Shown piece after piece: positions 1 to 6,480 of a DNA stretch of 23,413 nucleotides. Under the pieces are notes generated by a model. That model was given only the letters and a program-made list of their open reading frames with translations. It was not told where the DNA came from and did no database searches. The stretch's first letter is position 1. Each line of letters opens with the position of its first letter. This stretch comes from Rhodobacteraceae bacterium UBA1957 (GTDB taxonomy: Bacteria; Pseudomonadota; Alphaproteobacteria; Rhodobacterales; Rhodobacteraceae): the NCBI GenBank assembly GCA_002336405.1, contig DDEJ01000012.1, positions 2,275-25,687 of the forward strand. The letters are read 5' to 3'. The translations under genes and the position numbers were made by a program.

Positions 1-21
1 ACTAAACAAGCCCATTTCCAT
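1..21 (-). CDS. 5' end of a leftward gene, probably LLM-class flavin-dependent oxidoreductase (partial)
   Basis: Only seven codons lie in the window, reading MEMGLFS, and the gene continues beyond the left edge. The start is supported by a GA-rich Shine-Dalgarno (AGAGAGAGG) just upstream and by a long promoter/leader shared with the 8177 gene. A Met-x-x-Gly-Leu-Phe start is typical of luciferase-like (LLM) flavin monooxygenases, whose first beta strand begins this way. That is family knowledge applied to a very short peptide, so the product is tentative. The existence of a start codon here is more secure than its identity. If correct, the enzyme would use reduced flavin and oxygen to attack the substrate of the catabolic cluster. 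Confidence 0.45.
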
Positions 22-26
22 AAAAG

Positions 27-113
27 CCTCTCTCTTATCTGTTATAAATTCATACTAAGTAGATTGTATACCCGTAACGGACAATAAAAAAACAATAATT
101 GTTTTTAAAGATT
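27..113 (-). promoter_or_regulatory. Promoter/leader copy A, upstream of the left-edge gene
   Basis: Read on the minus strand, this 87-nt stretch aligns with 8084-8168 on the plus strand. I count about 76 identities over 85 aligned positions, with one 2-nt gap. Shared blocks are AATCTTTAA, ATTGTTTTTTTATTGT, TATACAATCTACTTAGTAT and ACAGATAAGAGAGAGG; the last contains the ribosome binding site. A sigma70-like -10 (TATGAA, 49-54) sits 18 bp from a weak -35 (GTTACG, 73-78). The conserved core lies in the promoter spacer, where an activator or repressor could act. The weak -35 suggests dependence on an activator, which is inference. Confidence 0.75.
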
Positions 114-125
114 AATGATATTTAA

Positions 126-695
126 TCAGACTAGATTTCCAATCATAATTAATCTCTCGGGTCCTGGCCGGGTAGCATTAAACGGCCAACAGGTCGTGAG
201 TATCAATTGCGGATGATCCACTAATTTATCTATGAGATGAAACTCAGGCTTACTAAGAATTATAGACTTGGTAATTTTATACGATTGGGACGAGCCATCG
301 GCTAATTGAAAATCAAGTTGATCACCAATTTGCAGTTTAGACATGAATTTCATGTGGCTATCGCGATGGCCTGCTAATATAATTGGAGAGAAATTGGAGG
401 CCATTGGTATACTGTCGATCTGCCCCACGCCCCACGCCATGGCCTCACCTGAGGCAGTGTTTAAAACAATACGAGATACGCCAAGTCGGGGTACTTTGAG
501 CTCACCAATGACCTTAAAATCGGCGCTCGCCCAGGGCTTGGTTTGGGTGCCTGAGTGTAACGTTTTCTTCCAAACATCATCTAGAAGATACTGACCAACT
601 AGGGCCTTAAGAGGCATCTCGCTTGCGCGCGTTAAAAAAATAAGTGCCCCTGCAATCAAACAGTATGCAATGAACGTGAGCATATTTTTAACCAT
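126..695 (-). CDS. Class GN sortase (marine proteobacterial type)
   Basis: Cysteine transpeptidase predicted to cleave the LPxTA-type sorting signal of its partner at the inner membrane. The 189-residue protein has an N-terminal membrane anchor (about residues 5-22) followed by a sortase fold. Catalytic residues are visible: His110 in AGHRDSH, Cys169 in TTCWPF, and an Arg at 181 (or 176) in RPGPERL. The length matches the class GN family. Its ATG lies inside the last codons of the upstream substrate gene (8-nt overlap, 688-695), so the two are translationally coupled and form a dedicated enzyme-substrate pair. The gene is visibly AT-richer than the catabolic genes to the right. No other sortase substrate is seen in the window. 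Confidence 0.9.
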   Translation of the reverse strand: MVKNMLTFIAYCLIAGALIFLTRASEMPLKALVGQYLLDDVWKKTLHSGTQTKPWASADFKVIGELKVPRLGVSRIVLNTASGEAMAWGVGQIDSIPMASNFSPIILAGHRDSHMKFMSKLQIGDQLDFQLADGSSQSYKITKSIILSKPEFHLIDKLVDHPQLILTTCWPFNATRPGPERLIMIGNLV

Positions 696-2985
696 GGGAA
701 TACTTCCGTGAGATCCACAGCAGGATTATACCAAAAAGAAGTGTTGCTAACGCCAACATGAAGTTTGTCTTCCAATTAAGCGCTGTTTGTGGGAGTGCAA
801 AAATCGCTGAATTTGTTTCTAGGTTCGCTTTATAAAGCTTTGCGAAAGGTGCTTCTGTTTTTTGGAGGGCAGGGGTTAATATGTCCTGACGTAAAAACTC
901 AAATTGTTTTTTATCCCATCCATGCGGAATTGCAATTTTAAGTTTAGTAGTTATCAGGTTCGCCAGTAATGGCCTCGATGGTGTAATATCCAGTGCCACC
1001 AGAGAGGATAAGCGGGATACCAATCTATATGATAATGCTGTCTCTAACAGCTCAGCATCTATCTTATCTTTGGCTTGATGATTAGTATTTTCAGCAATTC
1101 TCACACGTTCAAGGTTTGCAATCTTTTCACGTGCCCAAACCTTTGCAATTCCAGTATGGTGGGCTGCCTGATCTAATGGTATTTTTACCAACCAATCTTG
1201 GTTGCCAATTTTACCTTCAAGTATTGCAAGGCCAGTAGACTTTTTCCCCCTTAAGGCGATGGAAACAGGATCTCCTACGTACAGATCTGGTAGTGGGTTA
1301 GGGTAGTGTTCAGCCCTAAAGCCTTTTGGAAGTGTCAATTTCAAATCTGTCACGGCAGGATTTTCTATCTTTTGAAAGAGTACATTCATCTTGTCAGAAA
1401 TTTCACTGGTATTGCCAATATGCAAATGTGAACCGCGACCAAGTTCAGCTGCTCTACTCATGAAGTAGCTGTTAGGAGCTGAGCCAATACCAATGGTGAA
1501 AAGCCTTGCTGTACCTAGACTGCTTGCAATCAAAGAGAATAGCCCACTCTCGCCACGTACAGCCCCATCTGTAAGGAAAATTAGCTGTTTAATTGCAGTA
1601 GTTGCTTGAGTAAAATTATTTAGTGCATACGAGATAGCAGGATACATTTCTGTGCCACCACGTGTCTGTATATTTCGGACCACTTTAATAGCTTTTGCTT
1701 TTTCAGATGGTGTCGCGGGGACTGGGTTTATTGCATAGCTCCAAAAATTGTCATTAAAAAACACTAGATTAAATTTATCACTGGGTTTCAGTCTCTTGAT
1801 TGCCATTTCTAAACCAATTTTGGACTGCCGGAGTGGCTCACCAGACATCGAGCCTGAGATGTCCTGAACAAATATGATTTCTCGTTCTGGGGTCTTTGTG
1901 TTGGTAATCTTAAAGGGTGGCATTAGCGTAAGAAGAAAGTGATCTAATCCGCCCTGCTTTTCTTTAAATAAAGATGTTTCGACGTCTTTATTTTCTCCAG
2001 TCCATCTTAAAACAAAATCTCGGTCGCTTGGTGCGGGACCATTTAGTCGGACCTTGTGATGGCTGCTGGAAATCTCTTCAATGATCACCTCGTGGAACTG
2101 GCTCTCTAGTGATCCCATCGCAAAGCCTGGTTTGAGATCAATTGAGATTTCTACTGGATTTACTATTTCTGGTGCGTCTGTGAGCTTCACATCTCTTGCT
2201 TCATTGAAAATCGTATTATTATCATTCTCTGAAAAGCCTGATGCTCCAAATTTAACCTGCTGTAAGATTGGTTGCGAAGTGTATCTGGGGGCACTTACCA
2301 GAGGTACTCGCATTTCCCAGAAACCATTTTTAGGCGACAGTTTGGTTTGAAATTCTATCTGGACTGTAACAATTTCGCCTGGTCCAATATTGGCGATAGT
2401 GTTGGTAAATAAATTTGGCTTTTGCTGCTCGATAAGAGATGCTTTTTTGCCTTCATTTTTTGCTTTTTCATAAGCAGCCTTGGCTACTTTTTTCTCTTTA
2501 ATAACACCTTCAATAAAGCGATCTCCGATACGCATCTTTAAAGTATCGACTGCTGAGTTTTCACCAACCGGAAACACATAAACGCCCTCAGCCCAGACCT
2601 CTCCTGTATTGATAAAGCGCTGGCTGACAATGGTTCTGCTAATTGTACCAGAAATACTAATTTTGACATCTGTAGATATTAATATGGCTGAACTTAACTC
2701 AGTATCTGAGCGCAATAATAGCTGGCCATTTTCTACATCATCAAGACTAATTGAAGGCTGCGGTACGTCAGAAGCGGCAAACGATGGGCCGGAAATCAAA
2801 AAAGCTGAAAGGGAAAGTAACACAAAAACAGCAAGGCCAAACCTTATAGCTGGCCACCTATTTGTCTTTTCTTTGGACTGCTCAACTATAGATGTGGACA
2901 TCTTGCTGTTTTTTTCATCGTTAGTGTGTCCGAGATTTGGGAGTTCTTTATGAAACCGATTAGTTCTGGGATTAAAATTATTCAT
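688..2985 (-). CDS. VIT and von Willebrand A domain sortase substrate (marine proteobacterial sortase target protein)
   Basis: A 765-residue exported protein. An N-terminal hydrophobic segment (about 46-70, ending SGPSFA) acts as a signal peptide. A VIT (inter-alpha-trypsin-like) domain covers about 95-225. A VWA domain (about 368-540) carries an intact MIDAS metal site DISGSMS at 375-381. The C-terminus has a sorting signal, LPQTA at 731-735, then a hydrophobic helix and a basic tail (SRKYSHG), as expected for the substrate of the downstream sortase. The chosen start has a good AGGA ribosome binding site. An internal Met29 (position 2901) is an alternative, because the first 28 residues look unconserved and polar. 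The role of this family is unknown; an envelope adhesion or surface-display function is only inferred. Confidence 0.9.
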   Translation of the reverse strand: MNNFNPRTNRFHKELPNLGHTNDEKNSKMSTSIVEQSKEKTNRWPAIRFGLAVFVLLSLSAFLISGPSFAASDVPQPSISLDDVENGQLLLRSDTELSSAILISTDVKISISGTISRTIVSQRFINTGEVWAEGVYVFPVGENSAVDTLKMRIGDRFIEGVIKEKKVAKAAYEKAKNEGKKASLIEQQKPNLFTNTIANIGPGEIVTVQIEFQTKLSPKNGFWEMRVPLVSAPRYTSQPILQQVKFGASGFSENDNNTIFNEARDVKLTDAPEIVNPVEISIDLKPGFAMGSLESQFHEVIIEEISSSHHKVRLNGPAPSDRDFVLRWTGENKDVETSLFKEKQGGLDHFLLTLMPPFKITNTKTPEREIIFVQDISGSMSGEPLRQSKIGLEMAIKRLKPSDKFNLVFFNDNFWSYAINPVPATPSEKAKAIKVVRNIQTRGGTEMYPAISYALNNFTQATTAIKQLIFLTDGAVRGESGLFSLIASSLGTARLFTIGIGSAPNSYFMSRAAELGRGSHLHIGNTSEISDKMNVLFQKIENPAVTDLKLTLPKGFRAEHYPNPLPDLYVGDPVSIALRGKKSTGLAILEGKIGNQDWLVKIPLDQAAHHTGIAKVWAREKIANLERVRIAENTNHQAKDKIDAELLETALSYRLVSRLSSLVALDITPSRPLLANLITTKLKIAIPHGWDKKQFEFLRQDILTPALQKTEAPFAKLYKANLETNSAIFALPQTALNWKTNFMLALATLLFGIILLWISRKYSHG

Positions 2986-3002
2986 GTTTCTTTTCCTGTT
3001 AG

Positions 3003-3036
3003 CCCCGGCGGAAACGAGGGAAGCGTTCCACCGGGG
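3003..3036 (-). other. Stable hairpin in the 5' leader of the sortase-substrate gene
   Basis: Two 11-base arms (3003-3013 and 3026-3036; CCCCGGCGGAA against TTCCACCGGGG on the plus strand) enclose a 12-nt loop. The single C/A mismatch becomes a G-U wobble if the minus strand is transcribed, which favours an RNA hairpin in the leader of the VIT/VWA gene. It ends 17 nt before that start codon, just ahead of the AGGA ribosome binding site. No U-tract follows on either strand, so a simple intrinsic terminator is unlikely. It may be a translational control or mRNA-stability element, or a leftover of the adjacent phage debris. Confidence 0.6.
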
Positions 3037-3215
3037 TGTTACGAACTCAATTGCTGGGAGGTATTACAAACGGTTCTGCTCGACAGGATCTTACTGCGTC
3101 CTGTGAGGTCATCACTAGAGAGTGCATTTGCAGAAATTTTGAGGGTTTGATGCAGGGGCTGTGATCTATTTTGCAGCGATTGTGCATATAATTATCTGTA
3201 GATGGGGTAGGGCTG

Positions 3216-3311
3216 CTATCTGCAGAGTGGAAATTTCGTCACTATGCTATCGTCCCTGTTGATAAACAGAGCGATTGTAGATTGCAATTCTGCGTATGTT
3301 GTAATTGCCAT
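3216..3311 (-). pseudogene. Truncated N-terminus of a phage structural (adaptor-like) protein
   Basis: The frame encodes 31 residues starting MAITTYAELQ and continuing through INRDD before a stop. From memory, many tailed-phage and prophage head-tail/adaptor-type proteins start with MAITTYxELxxxIxxWLxRDD, so this looks like the first quarter of such a gene, cut short by mutation. The start sits one base after the stop of the upstream fragment, the tight packing normal for phage modules. The downstream sequence does not continue the family in any frame that I can recognise. No complete phage gene is present, so I call a relic. The family match is recalled, not searched. Confidence 0.5.
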
Positions 3312-3312
3312 A

Positions 3313-3558
3313 TCAATATTCCCCTAACAAACTTTTCAGCCCAAGTTTTTTTCGCTGATCTGGCGTTAGCTGTCTTACTGCTGTTGCTGCACTTCGTATG
3401 CCAGAGGGCTTACGTGTTGCGTTATTATTTCGTATTATCCCACTATTTCCTCGTCCGATATCTTGTCCACTGACTTGCGACCCAGAAGGCATTTGAACGA
3501 TTGATTGAGGTGTGCCGCCTGCCGCACCGACAATGTCTGAAGCTTCTCCTGGGTATTG
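3313..3558 (-). pseudogene. C-terminal fragment of an unidentified (possibly phage) gene
   Basis: An open frame of 81 codons ends at a TGA (3313-3315), one base before the phage-like start at 3311. An internal ATG at 3492 would give 59 residues starting MPSGSQ. The C-terminus is basic and helical (about ...QLTPDQRKKLGLKSLLGEY), with a low-complexity Asn/Arg/Ser stretch before it. I do not recognise the family. Its position immediately ahead of the MAITTYAEL fragment suggests the tail end of the preceding gene of the same phage module. An in-frame TGA at 3559-3561 cuts it off upstream. It could also be a genuine short gene starting at 3492, although no strong ribosome binding site was noted. 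Confidence 0.35.
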
Positions 3559-3666
3559 TCAGAAAAACTTCACGTTCCATTGGTTGGTCCCTAATTTTTA
3601 TAAATGACAGCACCAACTCAAAACAATAACCCAATCCCAACCCAGATAGCCCGGAGAATACCAAAA

Positions 3667-5631
3667 TTACAGCGTGCGCGCGCATTCATGTCCCTCGTAG
3701 ATGGCTTCAAGCGCCGTTCGGGCTGATTGACAATCACCGATAGCGATTGAATTGACAATTTTTTTACCTCCGCTCTGCTTGCGCAAATGCCGGGGTTTGG
3801 CCGCAAGCGGGGCGATCACGCTGTCGGCGGCGATACTGGCACTCGCAATTCCAAGCGACAGGTCGGTCAGGTGCACCATTCCGTCTGCAAAATCCGCCAG
3901 GGCGTGATTGCTGATAATGCGCACCTGTTTATCCTTAAGACGCTGGCGCAGTGCGAAACTGCTATACATACTGATGGCCCAGCCTGGGTTGCCGGTAGGG
4001 GCAATCAAGGTCACGGTTTTACCCAGATCAGTCAACCATTCGGCCACAGAGGCCACCGACCATGTGCCAAGAGAATCCACCAGCGTGACATGTCGACCCA
4101 GCGTGTCAGGATCGCCAATAGCGGCCTCTAACGTCAGCGCATGACCGCCAGAGGCAAGGGGCTGCGCGCGGGGCGTGGCGCCGGTGGCGTGGATCACCAT
4201 ATCAAAGCCGTCGTGCGTCAAGTCAGGCCCCGCATCGGTGCCCAGAAGCACCGTCACATGCGCGCGCTCGAGACGGGATTTCTGCGAGTGCAGCAATGTG
4301 GTAAATTCTTTTCGCAGCGGCATCTTTGCGGCCCAAAGCAGCGCACCGCCAAGTATGTCTCGCCGCTCGACCAGTGTGACGCTGTGGCCCAGTTCTGCGG
4401 CAGTTGCCGCAGCCTCCATACCACCCGGCCCACCGCCTATGACCAGAACGCGTTTTGGTGCCCTAGTAGGTACCAAAGAAGGGGTGGGCCATTCACTCTC
4501 GCGACCAGCAGTGGGATTGCTTAAACAGGTAATTTTGAGGTTCAGCGCCAGCATGCCAGCGCAGCCTTGATTGCAGCTGATGCAGGGAGTCGTCTCGGCT
4601 TCGCGTCCTGTCTGTGCCTTGAACACAATTGCCGCATCGGCAATATGTGCGCGAGCCATGCCGATCATGTCGGCACCACCCGTCGCGAGCATATCTTCGG
4701 CCTGTGCAACGCGTTGATAGCGACAGGCGGTCATTACTACAGGCTTTTGCGGCATACGGTCAAGGGCGGCGTTGATCGCACGCGTCAGCGGTTGGAAATG
4801 CGCGATGTCAAACGCCATGTCTGCCATCTGGGTTGAGACGGTATAGCTGCCGTGATAGGCTGAATGCGATACGTTGACGAAATCGACCTGCACCTCTTGT
4901 GCGAGGTGACGCACGATGCCCGTCATGTCGTCCAGCGTTAACCCGCCGGGCAGGTATTCATCGGCGCTGATCCTAATACCTAGTGTCTTGTCCGGTCCCA
5001 GTCGTTTACGTACCTCGCGCAACGTATCCAAGGGAAATCGCAGGCGATTTTCCAGCGATCCGCCATAGGTATCATCGCGAATGTTCGAGGCAGGCGACAT
5101 GAATTGCTGAAGCAGATGCCCGTGTGACATGGTCAATTCGATCCCGTCAAGACCGGCGTCAATCAGATTGGCAGCGACATCGCCGTGGGCCTGGCAAACC
5201 TGCGCGATTTCTTTTTCGGTCATGGGATGGGGCGGCGGTGCGGTTGCGGCCCATGGAATATCTGACGCCGACCATGCTGGCGTGCGTGTGTAATTACCAT
5301 CAATATGGCGGCCTAGATGGATGATTTGACCGAACAGCCGTCCCCCCTCGTTGCGCACCGCTTCTGATATGCGAGCAAAGCGCGGGATACAGGCAGGATC
5401 GTAGCCGTTGACGCCTTGCTGCCTGCCAAGGCTCGAGCGGTGCACGCGGATAGCCTCAAAGATGCTCAGCCCAGCGCCACCAGCGGCCCGTGCGCGGTGA
5501 TAGGCAAGGTGGCGATCTGACGGCAGGTTATTTTCGCCGTAATTGGTGGTGTGGGCAGGCACAAAGATGCGGTTTCGAACTGGTGTGGTGCCAATAGTCA
5601 GGGGGCTGAAAACATGTGGATAATCGGTCAT
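3667..5631 (-). CDS. NADH:flavin oxidoreductase of the TMADH / 2,4-dienoyl-CoA reductase type (OYE1)
   Basis: Multidomain flavoprotein of 654 residues, the usual length. An FMN-binding old-yellow-enzyme barrel (about 5-340) is followed by a 4Fe-4S segment with all four cysteines (350, 353, 357, 369 in CISCNQGC...C). A FAD/NAD(P)-binding half then begins at GGGPGG (399-404). The family reduces activated C=C bonds or demethylates amines, passing electrons between NAD(P)H or an acceptor, FAD, Fe-S and FMN. The barrel segment after strand 4 reads ELTMSHGHLLQQF, where relatives usually have EIHGAHGYLLxQF; the His and Tyr positions are changed, so substrate chemistry may differ. It starts 4 bp after the upstream SDR stop with a GGATGG ribosome binding site inside that gene, so the two form an operon. 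OYE2 is its paralogue. Confidence 0.88.
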   Translation of the reverse strand: MTDYPHVFSPLTIGTTPVRNRIFVPAHTTNYGENNLPSDRHLAYHRARAAGGAGLSIFEAIRVHRSSLGRQQGVNGYDPACIPRFARISEAVRNEGGRLFGQIIHLGRHIDGNYTRTPAWSASDIPWAATAPPPHPMTEKEIAQVCQAHGDVAANLIDAGLDGIELTMSHGHLLQQFMSPASNIRDDTYGGSLENRLRFPLDTLREVRKRLGPDKTLGIRISADEYLPGGLTLDDMTGIVRHLAQEVQVDFVNVSHSAYHGSYTVSTQMADMAFDIAHFQPLTRAINAALDRMPQKPVVMTACRYQRVAQAEDMLATGGADMIGMARAHIADAAIVFKAQTGREAETTPCISCNQGCAGMLALNLKITCLSNPTAGRESEWPTPSLVPTRAPKRVLVIGGGPGGMEAAATAAELGHSVTLVERRDILGGALLWAAKMPLRKEFTTLLHSQKSRLERAHVTVLLGTDAGPDLTHDGFDMVIHATGATPRAQPLASGGHALTLEAAIGDPDTLGRHVTLVDSLGTWSVASVAEWLTDLGKTVTLIAPTGNPGWAISMYSSFALRQRLKDKQVRIISNHALADFADGMVHLTDLSLGIASASIAADSVIAPLAAKPRHLRKQSGGKKIVNSIAIGDCQSARTALEAIYEGHECARTL

Positions 5632-5635
5632 ATAA

Positions 5636-6358
5636 TTAATCCATCCGCAACCCGCCGTTCACCGCCATAACGGATCCGGTAGTAAAGCCTGCATCCTCAC
5701 CAAGCAGGTAAAAAATAGCAGCGGCGATCTCGTTGGGTTGGCCCAGCCGTTTGAGAGGGGTAGACGCCGACATAGCTGCCATACGCTCTGGGGGATGGGC
5801 GGCCAGCATCGGAGTTTCGACTGCGCCGGGTGCCACGCAATTGACGGTTATTCGCCGGGGGGCAAGCTCCTGCGCGATTGATTTGGTGAGCGCCTCGACT
5901 CCGCCCTTGCTGGCCGCATAGGCGGTGCCGGTGGCGACCCCGCCGGTGCGTCCGGCCAGTGATCCCAGCGTGACAATCCGCCCGCCATCGACCAGCCAAT
6001 CGCGCGCGGCGAGGCAGCACAGGAACGGACCCGTCAGATTGACCGAAATGATGTCGGACCAGCGCTCAGCATCCAGATCGCCCAGCTTGCCGTTGTCGAC
6101 AACGCCTGCGGCCAACACCAACGCATATAGCGTGCCGGCGTGGCGTTTAGCTTCGGTAAATGCGGCGGCAACCGACGCACCATTGTTCAGGTCAATCCCG
6201 ATGGGGTGACCGCCAGTCTCTGATGCTATCGTGTTCAATGAATCAACGGCGCGGTCCATTAGGATAAGGGGTGCATATCCCTCTCTGGCTGCGCGTCTGA
6301 CAATTGTACTGCCAATGCCGCCTGTGGCTCCTACGATCACGATTGCGCCCTTAGTCAT
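5636..6358 (-). CDS. Short-chain dehydrogenase/reductase (SDR1)
   Basis: Classical SDR of 240 residues. It has the Rossmann motif GATGGIG (10-16), Asp35 at the end of the second beta strand (suggesting NAD rather than NADP), Asn107, and the catalytic triad Ser133, Tyr147 and Lys151 (YAASK). The start at 6358 is chosen over a longer frame reaching 6445 because MTKGAIVIVG begins directly with the first strand and has a strong AAGGAAAGG ribosome binding site. Translating upstream would read through the promoter. It is the first gene of a leftward two-gene operon with OYE1 and is divergent from GMC1. It likely interconverts an alcohol and a ketone in the local pathway; the substrate is unknown. 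Confidence 0.88.
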   Translation of the reverse strand: MTKGAIVIVGATGGIGSTIVRRAAREGYAPLILMDRAVDSLNTIASETGGHPIGIDLNNGASVAAAFTEAKRHAGTLYALVLAAGVVDNGKLGDLDAERWSDIISVNLTGPFLCCLAARDWLVDGGRIVTLGSLAGRTGGVATGTAYAASKGGVEALTKSIAQELAPRRITVNCVAPGAVETPMLAAHPPERMAAMSASTPLKRLGQPNEIAAAIFYLLGEDAGFTTGSVMAVNGGLRMD

Positions 6359-6375
6359 TACCTTTCCTTTCACCG

Positions 6376-6409
6376 GTCTATAATTAAAGTAGACAGGAAC
6401 GATGCTCAA
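6376..6409 (-). promoter_or_regulatory. Promoter of SDR1-OYE1 with overlapping dyad
   Basis: On the minus strand, TTGAGC (6404-6409) and TAATTA (6381-6386) are separated by 17 bp. A perfect inverted repeat GTCTA-N9-TAGAC (6376-6394) overlaps the -10. It resembles the ATCTA-N7-TAGAT dyad in the promoter at 8084-8168; on the minus strand both read TCTACTT followed by an AT-rich gap and TATAGA. A common regulator is inferred. TAGACAG recurs on the plus strand at 6446-6452, upstream of GMC1, so the intergenic region may control both directions. No convincing -35/-10 pair was found for GMC1 itself. Confidence 0.5.
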
Positions 6410-6480
6410 ATAGCAATTGTCTTGGTATCGTTTCTGTTCCCACACTAGACAGATACATATGTTGGTGAAAGAACTGTTCC

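Larger units (their letters stand above)
2986..3666. other. 681-bp stretch without an intact gene
   Basis: The stretch lies between the start of the VIT/VWA gene and the stop of OYE1. It contains the leader hairpin at 3003-3036 and two decayed, phage-like coding fragments on the minus strand (3216-3311 and 3313-3558). The 3037-3215 part, which must include the promoter of the sortase pair, shows no convincing -35/-10 pair by eye. Positions 3559-3666 hold nothing I recognise: no clear terminator follows OYE1. The AT-rich character of the sortase pair extends through this stretch and stops at about 3660, where the GC-rich catabolic genes begin. Confidence 0.6.

Noticed and set aside
2986..3215. 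A known riboswitch class in the leader of the VIT/VWA gene
   Set aside because: I could not match the sequence to the conserved cores of c-di-GMP, SAM or glycine riboswitches; only a single hairpin is evident.
3282..3473. A plus-strand frame of 63 codons with a hydrophobic Leu-rich stretch
   Set aside because: It runs antisense to the phage-like fragments, has no ribosome binding site, and its hydrophobic stretch arises from the complement of their codons.
3443..3685. A minus-strand frame of 80 codons with a possible membrane helix, overlapping the end of OYE1
   Set aside because: It starts inside OYE1 in another frame without a ribosome binding site and lacks a recognisable domain. Part may be a frameshifted upstream piece of the phage-like fragment, but this cannot be shown.
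6359..6445. Extended N-terminus of SDR1 to 6445
   Set aside because: The extension covers the promoter and dyad, and the strong ribosome binding site and Rossmann start fit 6358.
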